In this document: positions 1-7,652 of the stretch, piece after piece
Position numbering within the stretch: the first letter of the stretch is position 1
Layout of the letters: each line of letters starts with the position of its first letter
DNA from: Flavobacterium swingsii
Lineage (GTDB): Bacteria > Bacteroidota > Bacteroidia > Flavobacteriales > Flavobacteriaceae
DNA: 64,000 nucleotides
Assembly (NCBI RefSeq): GCF_900111965.1
Contig: NZ_FOJT01000006.1
Span: 186,001-250,000, forward strand
Direction of reading: 5' to 3'
Notes under the pieces: generated by a model
Databases searched by the model: none
What the model was told of the DNA's origin: nothing
Seen by the model: the letters and a program-made list of their open reading frames with translations, nothing else
Position numbers and translations under genes: made by a program

Positions 1-266
1 CAATCGATTTTGGAGGACGAAATTGGTTGGTTTGGGAAGCCGATTTCAAACGTGAAATGATTGGACAAATGCCAACCGAAATGTTTTTTCATTTCTTTAA
101 ATCTTTCTCTGACGGAGCAAAAGTCAACCTAAATATTAAAGCTGAAGGTACGAATGAGCACCACAAAATTGAAGCTATTTTTAAAGCTTTTGCTAAAGCC
201 ATAAAAGCAGCTGTAAAACGAGATTCAGAAAAAATGATTTTACCGAGTACAAAAGGAATGCTTTAA
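1..266 (+). CDS. hisB: Histidine biosynthesis protein HisB, C-terminal end (5' truncated)
   Basis: The reading frame is open from base 3 with no start in the window, so this is the tail of a longer gene cut by the window edge. The last ~88 residues match imidazoleglycerol-phosphate dehydratase: DFGGR near the start, the [15 protein letters not shown] segment, the EHHKIE metal-binding motif and the usual ending PSTKGML. The enzyme dehydrates imidazoleglycerol phosphate to imidazoleacetol phosphate in the cytoplasm. In Bacteroidota HisB is usually fused to an N-terminal histidinol-phosphatase; that part would lie upstream and cannot be seen. It heads the visible part of a his operon with hisH, hisA, hisF and hisIE downstream. 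Confidence 0.93.
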   Translation, partial: IDFGGRNWLVWEADFKREMIGQMPTEMFFHFFKSFSDGAKVNLNIKAEGTNEHHKIEAIFKAFAKAIKAAVKRDSEKMILPSTKGML

Positions 267-352
267 ATAGTCATAATGTCTAAAGTATTAAAGTCTATGC
301 GTTTAGAATTGACTTTATGACTTTTGACTTTACAACTTTAAGACAGATATAA
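267..352. repeat. Degenerate word-repeat leader before hisH
   Basis: The 86 bases between hisB and hisH consist of drifting copies of a short word (variants of aaagt, gactttatgac, gactttac, aacttta). The same style of leader occurs before other genes here (1080-1126, 29890-29945, 31612-31668, 49197-49258). No stem-loop terminator is visible, so hisB and hisH are probably cotranscribed through it. Confidence 0.5.
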
Positions 353-934
353 ATGAAAATAGTCATTATAAATTACGGAGCAGGAAACATACAAAGTATT
401 CAGTTTGCCTTACAAAGATTGGGTTACGAAGGTATTTTGTCAAATAATATTACCGAAATTCAATCGGCAGATAAGGTCATTTTTCCAGGAGTTGGAGAAG
501 CAAGTTCTGCCATGCAAAAACTCCGAGATAGCGGAATAGACAAAATAATTCCAAATCTGAAACAACCCGTTTTAGGAATTTGCCTTGGCATGCAACTCAT
601 GTGTAACTCGTCTGAAGAAGGAAATACAAAGGGTTTAGGAATTTTCGATATCGATATTATTAAATTTTCCAACAAGGTAAAAGTGCCACAAATGGGTTGG
701 AATAACATTTATAATTTGAAATCTAGTTTGTTTGAGGGAATTCCTGAAAACGAATACATGTATTTAATTCATAGTTTTTATGCTCCAAAATGTACCGAAT
801 CCATTGCTTTCACGAGTTATGAAACCGAATATTCGTCAGCCTTACAAAAAGATAATTTCTACGGAGTACAATTTCACCCCGAAAAAAGCGGAAAAATTGG
901 AGAACAAATTTTGTCTAATTTTTTAGAATTATAA
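353..934 (+). CDS. hisH: Imidazole glycerol phosphate synthase, glutaminase subunit HisH
   Basis: This 193-residue class I glutamine amidotransferase supplies ammonia to HisF, which closes the imidazole ring and releases AICAR. The catalytic triad is visible: Cys77 in GICLGMQ, and His175 and Glu177 in QFHPEKSG. The N-terminus (IVIINYGAGN) is the typical HisH start. The length is normal for the family. It lies between hisB and hisA in the his operon; its partner hisF is two genes downstream, so both halves of the heterodimer are encoded here. Confidence 0.96.
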   Translation: MKIVIINYGAGNIQSIQFALQRLGYEGILSNNITEIQSADKVIFPGVGEASSAMQKLRDSGIDKIIPNLKQPVLGICLGMQLMCNSSEEGNTKGLGIFDIDIIKFSNKVKVPQMGWNNIYNLKSSLFEGIPENEYMYLIHSFYAPKCTESIAFTSYETEYSSALQKDNFYGVQFHPEKSGKIGEQILSNFLEL

Positions 935-949
935 TTTACTTCGTCTGTT

Positions 950-1055
950 CGCACTTTCAGGCTCGGGTGGGCGTTCGAGCGGGCTTTCCGTTGCAATCTT
1001 TTGTTTTTTAAAGGAAAAAACAAAAGGATTTCCACTTTAATCCCTAACGCAAAAC
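950..1055 (+). repeat. Dispersed palindromic element, copy 1
   Basis: The element contains the family core ccgttgcaatctttt, an internal hairpin (999-1009 pairs with 1015-1025) and the closing half aaaggatttccac. Five other copies share these arms: 41167-41246 and 61488-61582 in reverse orientation, and 31534-31602, 44118-44199 and 48361-48450. The right end (ctaacgcaaaac) is shared with the reverse copy at 61490. The copy separates hisH from hisA. Confidence 0.8.
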
Positions 1056-1126
1056 AGCATATCAGTTATAAAATATTTTTTAAATCTAAAATCTAAAATC
1101 AGAAATCTAATATCTAAAATCAGAAT

Positions 1127-1864
1127 ATGAGAATAATTCCAGCAATAGATATCATCGAAGGGAAATGTGTCCGACTTTCCAAAGGCGATTACAATACGAA
1201 GATAATTTATAACGAAAATCCACTAGAAGTAGCTAAAGAATTTGAAGCTCACGGGATTCAATATTTGCATTTAGTCGATTTAGATGGTGCTAAATCTAGT
1301 CAGATTGTAAATTATAAAATTTTAGAACAAATTGCTTCTCAAACATCTCTAAAAATCGATTTTGGTGGCGGATTAAAATCAGATAACGATTTGCGAATCG
1401 CTTTCGAATCGGGTGCTAATCAAATAACAGGCGGAAGTATCGCTGTAAAAAATCCTGGTTTATTCAACGAATGGATTATTAAATACGGAGCCGATAAAAT
1501 CATTTTAGGTGCCGATGCAAACAATGAAAAGGTTGCAATTTCGGGTTGGTTAGAAGAAAGTAAAGAAGAGTTAATTCCGTTTATTCAAAACTATCAAAAC
1601 AAAGGAATTCAGTATGTTATTTGTACTGATATTAATAAAGACGGTATGCTTGAAGGTCCAAGTTTCGATTTGTATGCAAAAATTTTGCAGAAAGCTAAAG
1701 GAATTAAACTCATTGCTTCTGGAGGAATTTCCACTTTTGATGAGTTACCAAAACTAGCCGAATTAGGTTGTGAAGGAACCATTATTGGAAAAGCAATTTA
1801 TGAAAACAGAATTACATTAAAACAATTGGAAAATTTCATTCTATCTATACCTAACAGCTTTTAA
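1127..1864 (+). CDS. hisA: ProFAR isomerase HisA
   Basis: This is phosphoribosylformimino-5-aminoimidazole carboxamide ribotide isomerase (245 residues), a (beta/alpha)8 barrel that performs the Amadori rearrangement before HisF/HisH. The paired catalytic aspartates are visible: Asp8 in [10 protein letters not shown] and Asp130 in LGADANN. Phosphate-binding glycine loops occur in each half (DFGGGLKS and ASGGIST). The length is normal. The gene follows hisH after a repeat element and precedes hisF, with which it shares the half-barrel ancestry. Confidence 0.97.
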   Translation: MRIIPAIDIIEGKCVRLSKGDYNTKIIYNENPLEVAKEFEAHGIQYLHLVDLDGAKSSQIVNYKILEQIASQTSLKIDFGGGLKSDNDLRIAFESGANQITGGSIAVKNPGLFNEWIIKYGADKIILGADANNEKVAISGWLEESKEELIPFIQNYQNKGIQYVICTDINKDGMLEGPSFDLYAKILQKAKGIKLIASGGISTFDELPKLAELGCEGTIIGKAIYENRITLKQLENFILSIPNSF

Positions 1865-1887
1865 AAACTAAAAGTTATTCATTAAAC

Positions 1888-1916
1888 ACCTGACAGGTTT
1901 TAAAAACCTGTCAGGT
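1888..1916. repeat. Perfect palindrome of the cctgacaggt type
   Basis: A near-perfect inverted repeat (acctgacaggtttt / aaaacctgtcaggt) in the hisA-hisF gap. The same palindrome is nested inside another element at 48389-48420, and a palindrome of the same design but different sequence lies at 25949-25981. As RNA it would form a long hairpin; with no strong U-tract it is a better candidate for a dispersed repeat than for a terminator. Confidence 0.8.
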
Positions 1917-1931
1917 CTAAAAGAAAGAAAT

Positions 1932-2687
1932 ATGCTAACAAAAAGAATAATTCCTTGTCTAGATATAAAAAATGGAAGAACTGTAAAAGGTGTCAATTTT
2001 CTAGATTTAAAAGATGCTGGAGATCCAGTAGAATTAGCTAAAAAATACTCCGACGAAGGAGCAGACGAATTGGTTTTTCTAGATATTTCTGCTACGGAAG
2101 AAGACCGGAAAACATTGATAGATCTAGTTCGAAAAGTAGGCGAAACCATCAATATTCCGTTTACTGTTGGCGGTGGAATATCTTCTGTAAATGATGTCGA
2201 AATATTGCTAAAAAATGGAGCCGATAAAGTTTCTATTAATTCATCGGCGGTTAAGAACCCACAATTAATCAATGATTTAGCTTCGGCTTTTGGAAGCCAA
2301 TGCATTGTCGTTGCTATCGATGCCAAGCAAATTAACGGAAATTGGAAAGTACATCTCGTGGGCGGAAAAATAGCTACCGAAATCGATTTGTTCGATTGGG
2401 CAAAAGAAGTCGAAAATCGCGGTGCTGGAGAAATTCTTTTTACCTCGATGGATAATGACGGGACTAAAAATGGTTTTGCAAATGAAGCTTTAGCTAAATT
2501 ATCCCAAACTATAAATATTCCAATCATTGCTTCTGGTGGAGCAGGAACAATTCAACATTTTACTGATGCTTTTCTTGTAGGAAATGCAGATGCTGCTTTG
2601 GCTGCCAGTGTTTTTCACTTTCAAGAAATTAGCATTCAAGATTTAAAAAAAGAACTAAAAAACAATAATATCCAAATAAGATTATAA
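1932..2687 (+). CDS. hisF: Imidazole glycerol phosphate synthase, cyclase subunit HisF
   Basis: This 251-residue (beta/alpha)8 barrel uses ammonia from HisH to convert PRFAR into imidazole glycerol phosphate and AICAR. The catalytic acid/base pair is visible: Asp11 in [10 protein letters not shown] and Asp130 in VVAIDAK. The phosphate loops TVGGGI and ASGGAG are present. The ATG start gives the canonical [12 protein letters not shown]-terminus. The stop is two bases before the hisIE start, so the two are translationally close. Confidence 0.97.
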   Translation: MLTKRIIPCLDIKNGRTVKGVNFLDLKDAGDPVELAKKYSDEGADELVFLDISATEEDRKTLIDLVRKVGETINIPFTVGGGISSVNDVEILLKNGADKVSINSSAVKNPQLINDLASAFGSQCIVVAIDAKQINGNWKVHLVGGKIATEIDLFDWAKEVENRGAGEILFTSMDNDGTKNGFANEALAKLSQTINIPIIASGGAGTIQHFTDAFLVGNADAALAASVFHFQEISIQDLKKELKNNNIQIRL

Positions 2688-2689
2688 AG

Positions 2690-3289
2690 ATGGAAGCAAA
2701 TTTTCAAAAAAATACAGACGGATTAATTCCAGCCATTATTCAAGATAATGGTTCTAAAACAGTTTTGATGCTCGGTTACATGAATGAAGAAGCATATAAT
2801 AAAACATTAGAAACAAAAAAAGTTACTTTTTTTAGCCGTTCAAAAAATAGATTATGGACAAAAGGAGAGGAGAGTGGTAACTTTTTGAACCTTGTTGATA
2901 TTAAATTAGATTGTGATAATGATACTTTTTTAGTACAAGTAAATCCAGAAGGAAAAACCTGTCATACAGGTTCATATAATTGCTGGCAAGAATCTAAAAA
3001 TCAAAATCTTAATTTTTTATTAAAACTTGAAGAAACTATTAGAGAAAGAAAAGAAACAGCCAATTCATCTACAAGTTATGTAGCCAGTTTATTTCAAAAA
3101 GGGATTAATAAAATTGCACAAAAAGTAGGAGAGGAGGCAATAGAAGTTGTCATTGAAGCCAAAGACAACAATGACATTCTATTTGTGAGCGAAAGTGCTG
3201 ATTTACTTTTTCACTATCTCATTTTACTGCAAGCTAAAGGCTTTAAATTACAAGATGTTGTCAATGTTTTAGAATCTAGAAATAAATAA
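2690..3289 (+). CDS. hisIE: Bifunctional phosphoribosyl-AMP cyclohydrolase / phosphoribosyl-ATP pyrophosphatase HisIE
   Basis: This 199-residue fusion catalyses the second and third steps of histidine synthesis. The N-terminal half (to ~105) is the cyclohydrolase with its metal-binding segment (DCDNDTFLVQV, then CHTGSYNCW). The C-terminal half is the MazG-like pyrophosphatase (KVGEEAIEVVIEAK, then ESADLLFHYL). It is the last gene of the his cluster; the next gene is on the opposite strand 10 bases away. Confidence 0.96.
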   Translation: MEANFQKNTDGLIPAIIQDNGSKTVLMLGYMNEEAYNKTLETKKVTFFSRSKNRLWTKGEESGNFLNLVDIKLDCDNDTFLVQVNPEGKTCHTGSYNCWQESKNQNLNFLLKLEETIRERKETANSSTSYVASLFQKGINKIAQKVGEEAIEVVIEAKDNNDILFVSESADLLFHYLILLQAKGFKLQDVVNVLESRNK

Positions 3290-3299
3290 TTTTTTAGCG

Positions 3300-3692
3300 T
3301 TATTCTTCCAATAAGTGCAACTGACTTTTTAGTCGTTCTATTAATAAATTCATCATTCTTTTGTTTAAGTTTGATGAGTTTTTTATATAATTTTGATATT
3401 CATTTACAGTAAAAAAACCAATAATCATACCTTTTAGCGAGTTTCTAAATTTTATATCTTTTTGAATTACGTTTTCAATATAGTTTTGTTTTTTTTCGGG
3501 TGTTAATGCAAAGAAAACACTCTTTTGCTTCTGAGCATAATTGATAAAAACTTGAATAAGTAAATCATTTTGCAACTTCAAAATAGGTCGTAAAGTAATG
3601 TTCTGAAAAGCTTCTTCTTCCGATGATTGTGGCGTTACAGTTCCTAAAACACCACCTCTTAAATCAAAAATTGCTGTATCACGATTTTCCAT
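3300..3692 (-). CDS. Conserved-looking protein of unknown function, 130 residues
   Basis: I do not recognise this protein. It has no signal peptide or membrane segment. The N-terminus (FDLRGGVLGTV) could be a strand-turn-strand, while the remainder is rich in Lys, Gln and Asn and should be largely helical. It ends with a leucine-rich helix (LLIERLKSQLHLLEE). It is convergent with hisIE (10-base gap) and diverges from the Nudix gene. Codon use and composition resemble the neighbours, which supports a real gene. Confidence 0.7.
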   Translation of the reverse strand: MENRDTAIFDLRGGVLGTVTPQSSEEEAFQNITLRPILKLQNDLLIQVFINYAQKQKSVFFALTPEKKQNYIENVIQKDIKFRNSLKGMIIGFFTVNEYQNYIKNSSNLNKRMMNLLIERLKSQLHLLEE

Positions 3693-3781
3693 TTGTTTTT
3701 CTTTTAAAATTAAGAAATATAGCTGCTTATTTAGGATTAAAATTTAAAAGTTATTAGTAATTTAGTGTTGAAAACATAATT

Positions 3782-4198
3782 ATGAGAACTTCAAAAATAT
3801 TCGTCACGGTAGATGCTGTTGTTGTCAAAAAAACGGCTGTTAATCAATTACTTTTAATAAAAAGAAAGAACGAACCATATAAAGATTGTTGGGCTTTGCC
3901 TGGTGGTTTTGTAGATGAAAATGAGGATTTAGAAGTAGCTGCAAAACGAGAATTAGAAGAAGAAACTCAGGTAAAAATCGATTCGTTACAACAATTTGGT
4001 GTTTTTGGTAAACCATTTCGTGATCCTAGAGGACACATGATTTCGGTGGCTTATTTCGGAGAAGTTCCAGAAAATACCATAGCAATTGCTTCAGACGATG
4101 CTAAGGAAGTGGCTTGGTTTCCTATAAATGAATTGCCAAATTTAGCCTTCGATCATCAAGAAATTATAGAAAAAGCTTTTAAAATATTTAAAATATGA
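3782..4198 (+). CDS. Nudix hydrolase
   Basis: This 138-residue protein has a Nudix box at residues 42-64: Gly42, Glu48 and R56-E57-L58 followed by E60-E61 fit G-x5-E-x7-REU-x-EE-x-G-U, except that the usual Gly near the end is Gln63. These enzymes cleave nucleoside diphosphates linked to another group; the substrate cannot be told from sequence (ADP-ribose or 8-oxo-dGTP types are possible). The stop overlaps the thioesterase start by four bases (ATGA), implying a two-gene operon. Confidence 0.9.
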   Translation: MRTSKIFVTVDAVVVKKTAVNQLLLIKRKNEPYKDCWALPGGFVDENEDLEVAAKRELEEETQVKIDSLQQFGVFGKPFRDPRGHMISVAYFGEVPENTIAIASDDAKEVAWFPINELPNLAFDHQEIIEKAFKIFKI

Positions 4199-4581
4199 GA
4201 TTTCATACAAGAAAATGGGTAAAACCACAAGATTTAAATCCAAATCACACACTTTTTGGCGGACAATTATTGGCTTGGATAGACGAAGAATTAGCTTTAT
4301 ATTCAATCGTGCAGCTCGAAAATCCTAGAATTGTGACCAAACACATGTCGGAAATTAACTTTATAAGCTCCGCAAAACAAGGAGATATTATCGAAATTGG
4401 AATTGATGTGGTTAAGTTTGGAAATTCCTCATTGACACTAAAATGTGAGGCCAGAAACATTATGACTCGTGAAACGATTATCACAATCGATTCGATAACA
4501 ATGGTAAGTTTAGGAGATAATGGTAAACCAAAAGCACACGGAAAAACAGAAATAGAATTTGTGAGGAATAGGATTAAATAG
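4195..4581 (+). CDS. Acyl-CoA thioesterase, hotdog fold (YciA-like)
   Basis: This 128-residue single-domain hotdog protein resembles the BFIT/YciA acyl-CoA hydrolases. The N-terminal catalytic segment has the order N-x-H-T-L-F-G-G followed by W-I-D-E near residues 17-31; the Asn and Asp there are the residues usually credited with catalysis in this group. It would hydrolyse acyl-CoA to free acid in the cytoplasm. The start overlaps the Nudix stop (ATGA). An inverted repeat follows at 4585-4604. Confidence 0.85.
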   Translation: MRFHTRKWVKPQDLNPNHTLFGGQLLAWIDEELALYSIVQLENPRIVTKHMSEINFISSAKQGDIIEIGIDVVKFGNSSLTLKCEARNIMTRETIITIDSITMVSLGDNGKPKAHGKTEIEFVRNRIK

Positions 4582-4584
4582 TGT

Positions 4585-4604
4585 AGTAATTTTGTAAAAT
4601 TACT
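4585..4604. terminator. Possible terminator hairpin between convergent genes
   Basis: A perfect 9-bp inverted repeat (agtaatttt / aaaattact, 2-base loop) lies just after the thioesterase stop. A T-run begins about 13 bases further on, so the classic immediate U-tract is missing. The location between two convergent genes supports a termination role, but the stem is AT-rich. Confidence 0.35.
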
Positions 4605-4621
4605 GTTTGTAGAAGTTTTTT

Positions 4622-5206
4622 TTAAATTACCATATGACCAGCTTTGAAGTAAGTCAATTTAGCATTTTTAATAAATTTTTCTATTGAAGTTTTGTTATCA
4701 GCCTTTTCATTTATTAATTCAAAAAAATAAACTTGAGGATTCGCAAAACCATGCCTGAAGCTCCAGAATCTAAATCTTTTTATTTTTGGTGAATTACTCA
4801 GAAAGATTAATTCTTCTAATTCTGAAATACTAAATGAATCATTTCGATTTAAGTTGTATCGAAATCTTTCTTCTGGATTTAATTTTGCAACATCTTCATC
4901 AGTTAGTACTTTGTTATTTTCGGTATTTCCAATTATTATTTGAGGAAAGAAAATTCCTGTAGAGAAAATTGGCAAGTATATTTTTGGGCAGTGAATATTT
5001 AAAATCTTGTTATCAAATTTGATTTGATTATTATTTAAAATTTCAATTTTGCCTTTGAATTTTTCAAAGTCTTGTTTTTTATATTCTTTTTTGAATAATT
5101 GCTCAGCCCAATAATTTTCCTGTTCCCCTTGATTTGCGAACTCTTTTTTTTGTGAGAAGCAAATTAGAAAATTAAATAGAAATATTATTGTTATTATCTT
5201 TTTCAT
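4622..5206 (-). CDS. Exported protein of unknown function
   Basis: I chose the ATG at 5204-5206 because it begins a clean signal peptide (MKKIITIIFLFNFLICFSQ) with a Ser-Gln cleavage region typical of Bacteroidota; an upstream ATG at 5236 would add ten residues in front of it. The mature part (~175 residues) is charged and rich in Asn and Lys, without cysteine pairs or repeats I recognise. It sits between the thioesterase and the mechanosensitive channel, convergent with the former. Confidence 0.75.
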   Translation of the reverse strand: MKKIITIIFLFNFLICFSQKKEFANQGEQENYWAEQLFKKEYKKQDFEKFKGKIEILNNNQIKFDNKILNIHCPKIYLPIFSTGIFFPQIIIGNTENNKVLTDEDVAKLNPEERFRYNLNRNDSFSISELEELIFLSNSPKIKRFRFWSFRHGFANPQVYFFELINEKADNKTSIEKFIKNAKLTYFKAGHMVI

Positions 5207-5237
5207 CTGAATGTTGATTAAAATTACCGTTAACATA

Positions 5238-5260
5238 TTAATCTGTGAATCTGCGGTAAA
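5238..5260. repeat. Single copy of the aatctgtg word repeat
   Basis: The short gap holds taatctgtgaatctgcgg, the same word found in longer inverted arrangements at 7456-7534, 61397-61466 and 63075-63230. Here no mate for a hairpin is evident. Confidence 0.5.
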
Positions 5261-5263
5261 ATT

Positions 5264-6526
5264 CTAAGCTTCCGTAAAACTATTCTTTCCAGAAGGCATT
5301 TCGAAAATTTCTAAATCGAAATAAACTACTGAGGCTAATATATGATCGAAAATATCGCTCATAATATACTCGTAATTTTCAAAGCGTTTGTCGCTCGTAA
5401 AAGCATAAATTTCTAACGGAATCCCTTGCGAAGTTGGTTGTAAATGTCTGCAAAGCAAAATCATATCTTTATTCAGACTTGGATAATTTTCTAGATAATT
5501 CGTCAAATATTTTCTAAAAAGCCCAAAATTCGTCAAATTCCTACCGTTTACCGATAGCGATTTGTCAACATTATATTGTGAATTGTATTTGTTTATATCG
5601 GCTTGTTTTTTTTCGATATAGGTTTTTATGAGTTGTATTTGTTTAAAATCTTCCAATTCATCTTCTTTAACAAAACGAATGCTACTAGATTTTATCAGAA
5701 TATGACGTTTTATCCTTCTTCCATCGGCATTTAGCATACCACGCCAGTTTCTGAAACTATCAGAAATTAAGCTATAAGTGGGAATTGTAGTGGTTGTATT
5801 ATCAAAATTTCGAACTTTAACTGTTGCTAGATTTATTTCGATAACATCACCATCGGCACCAAATTTATCCATCGTAATCCAATCGCCAATACGAACCATA
5901 TCGTTTACCGAAACCTGAATACTGGCAACAAAACCTAAAATGGTATCTCTAAATATTAATAAAATAATGGCCGAAATTGCTCCAAAAGTGGTTAGAAGAT
6001 CTCTAATTTCTATTTCAAATAATTTAGATGAAATAGCTGTAAAACCTATCATCCAAAGGACAATCATAATAACCTGAATGTAACTATCTATAGGTTTGTC
6101 GCTATAAGCTGGAATTGTTTTTAGATGATCACGAAGTGCATTGAAAACGGTTCTAATGATCCATAAAACCAATAAAATGATATAAATTCCGACTAATTTC
6201 CCGAAAATAGATTCCCAAGAATTAAAATTTTCTAAAATAATTGGAACCGATTTGTAAATATATATTAGCGGAATAAGATGCGAAATATATTTTGCGGTTT
6301 GGTTTGAAACTAATAAATCATCAAACTTTGTCTTGGTTTTTTTTGCTACAATTGCCATAATTGTAACCAAAATAAACCTGAAAATCATATATAAAACGTA
6401 CGAAATAGCAAAAAGAATAACCAAATTAATGATTAAGCCTAAATATGATGCAATGGTTTCGTTGAAACCAAATTTTATTAAAAGTTTATCACACCAACCA
6501 AATATTTTCTCAGTCAATTTAAGCAT
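5264..6526 (-). CDS. MscS-family mechanosensitive ion channel (YbdG-like)
   Basis: This 420-residue membrane protein has about five hydrophobic segments in the first ~200 residues. These are followed by the MscS pore-lining helix and beta-domain: the GAISAIILLIFRDT segment, then DMVRIGDWITMD and the IPTYSLISDSFRNWRGM segment. The length and the long cytoplasmic C-terminal domain match the YbdG/MscM subgroup rather than the ~280-residue MscS. It releases solutes on hypo-osmotic shock. Its ATG lies inside the end of the upstream DUF3817 gene (8-base overlap), so they form an operon. Confidence 0.92.
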   Translation of the reverse strand: MLKLTEKIFGWCDKLLIKFGFNETIASYLGLIINLVILFAISYVLYMIFRFILVTIMAIVAKKTKTKFDDLLVSNQTAKYISHLIPLIYIYKSVPIILENFNSWESIFGKLVGIYIILLVLWIIRTVFNALRDHLKTIPAYSDKPIDSYIQVIMIVLWMIGFTAISSKLFEIEIRDLLTTFGAISAIILLIFRDTILGFVASIQVSVNDMVRIGDWITMDKFGADGDVIEINLATVKVRNFDNTTTTIPTYSLISDSFRNWRGMLNADGRRIKRHILIKSSSIRFVKEDELEDFKQIQLIKTYIEKKQADINKYNSQYNVDKSLSVNGRNLTNFGLFRKYLTNYLENYPSLNKDMILLCRHLQPTSQGIPLEIYAFTSDKRFENYEYIMSDIFDHILASVVYFDLEIFEMPSGKNSFTEA

Positions 6527-6797
6527 TTTTCAAATATTTTTTTTCGATATAAAATGTGCCAAAAGGAGGAATAGAAGCCAGACAAATTTCGATATACTTT
6601 TTAATTTCCCATTTATGAGAAAATTTTAATATTGTTGCAATAATAATATATGCTGTAAATAAAATTCCATGCGCCATTCCTATGTGTTTTACATAAATTG
6701 GATTGTCAAAAATATATTTCATTGGCATCGCAAAAAAGAACAATAATAAAGCAGAAATTCCTTCTGTAAGGGCAAGATATTTGAAAATTTTTAGCAT
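6519..6797 (-). CDS. DUF3817 family membrane protein
   Basis: This 92-residue protein has the DUF3817 pattern: a hydrophobic N-terminal helix with E-G-I-S (EGISALLLFFFAMPMKY), the central HIGMAHGILFTAYI helix and a C-terminal helix with PFGTF. About three membrane segments are predicted. Function is unknown for the family. It overlaps the following channel gene by 8 bases, which suggests coupled translation. Confidence 0.85.
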   Translation of the reverse strand: MLKIFKYLALTEGISALLLFFFAMPMKYIFDNPIYVKHIGMAHGILFTAYIIIATILKFSHKWEIKKYIEICLASIPPFGTFYIEKKYLKNA

Positions 6798-6876
6798 TTT
6801 TAGATTTAGATTTTAATTTGACCGTAAAATTATGAATTATCATCGATAATATAAGTATCCAAACCTAAAGTAATTA

Positions 6877-6884
6877 TACATTTG
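6877..6884 (+). promoter_or_regulatory. Putative -7 box (TAnnTTTG)
   Basis: TACATTTG matches the Bacteroidota -7 consensus exactly and ends 17 bases before the ATG of the DUF6155 gene, giving a short leader as is usual in flavobacteria. No good TTTG -33 box is present at the usual spacing. Confidence 0.5.
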
Positions 6885-6901
6885 CAGTATAAATTCGAAT
6901 A

Positions 6902-7417
6902 ATGAGCAAACGAGATTTAAAAAAATATCTTTCAGAGCTAAACAAAGAGCAACTTCAAGAACAAATAATCGAGTTATATGACAAGTTTGTTCCTGTAAAA
7001 ACGTATTATAATTTTGTTTTTAATCCAAATGAAAATAATTTGGTCAAAGAAGCAAAACTCAAAATTTCGAACGAATATTTCCCAATTCGAGGCAAAAAAC
7101 CAAAAATGCGACGTTCGGTTGCACAAAAATTCATCAAACAGTTTATTTTACTTGGCGTAGATCCTTTTATCATTTCCGATTTAATGTTATACAACATCGA
7201 AATCGCCCAAACACTATCATCAGAAAAAGAAATAAAAGCCGAATTGTTTTACAAAAGCATGTTAACCTCTTTCAGTCAAGCCATTAGCTTCCTAATAGAA
7301 AAAGGAATTTTAAGTGATTTTCAAAGTAGAGTAGTGGCAATAAAAAACGAAACACTAGATCAAAATTGGGGCAATCATTATGAATTTAATGCCATTGTAG
7401 AAAGATTTGAATATTAA
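6902..7417 (+). CDS. DUF6155 family protein
   Basis: This 171-residue cytoplasmic protein is of a family common in Bacteroidota and without known function. It begins SKRDLKKYLSELNKEQL and has the central YFP-x-R-G-K-K-PKMRRSVAQK segment. It is predicted helical, with no membrane segment and no catalytic motif I know. It diverges from the DUF3817/channel operon and is followed by a large inverted repeat. Confidence 0.75.
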   Translation: MSKRDLKKYLSELNKEQLQEQIIELYDKFVPVKTYYNFVFNPNENNLVKEAKLKISNEYFPIRGKKPKMRRSVAQKFIKQFILLGVDPFIISDLMLYNIEIAQTLSSEKEIKAELFYKSMLTSFSQAISFLIEKGILSDFQSRVVAIKNETLDQNWGNHYEFNAIVERFEY

Positions 7418-7455
7418 TTTTAAGCTATGAGTTGTAAAAAACATCAAATTTAAAA

Positions 7456-7534
7456 GCCACAGATTAAAAGGATTTTCACAGATTTCTTTATTTTTCATAC
7501 CAAAAAAAAACTTTTAATCTTTTTAATCTGTGGC
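7456..7534. repeat. Inverted repeat built from the ccacagatt word
   Basis: Bases 7456-7474 (gccacagattaaaaggatt) pair with 7516-7534 with one mismatch. The loop holds a further copy of the word (cacagattt) and an A-run. The same word pair flanks the palindromes at 61397-61466 and 63075-63230. It may act as a terminator after the DUF6155 gene, but its recurrence marks it as a dispersed repeat. Confidence 0.8.
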
Positions 7535-7625
7535 AAAAAACTTTATTTATGATATTCCTTTGGTTAGATTAAACTTTTTTTATTCATTTTTTGATTAAAA
7601 TGACCAAATAACCCTTTTTATGGCG

Positions 7626-7633
7626 TACTTTTG
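7626..7633 (+). promoter_or_regulatory. Putative -7 box (TAnnTTTG)
   Basis: TACTTTTG lies 19 bases before the helicase ATG. The same TACTTTTGCA string occurs before the gene at 51508-51936 and before sucD, on the minus strand. A TTTG at 7590-7593 is too far upstream (32 bases) for a standard -33 box. Confidence 0.5.
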
Positions 7634-7652
7634 CAAAAATTGACCCTAAAGT

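Noticed and set aside
1888..1916. Palindrome in the hisA-hisF gap as a his operon terminator or attenuator
   Set aside because: It has no proper U-tract or leader peptide with histidine codons, and identical palindromes occur at an unrelated locus.
7590..7633. Full -33/-7 promoter pair before the helicase gene
   Set aside because: The TTTG at 7590 lies 32 bases from the -7 box, well beyond the usual 17-23 base spacing, so only the -7 box is reported.
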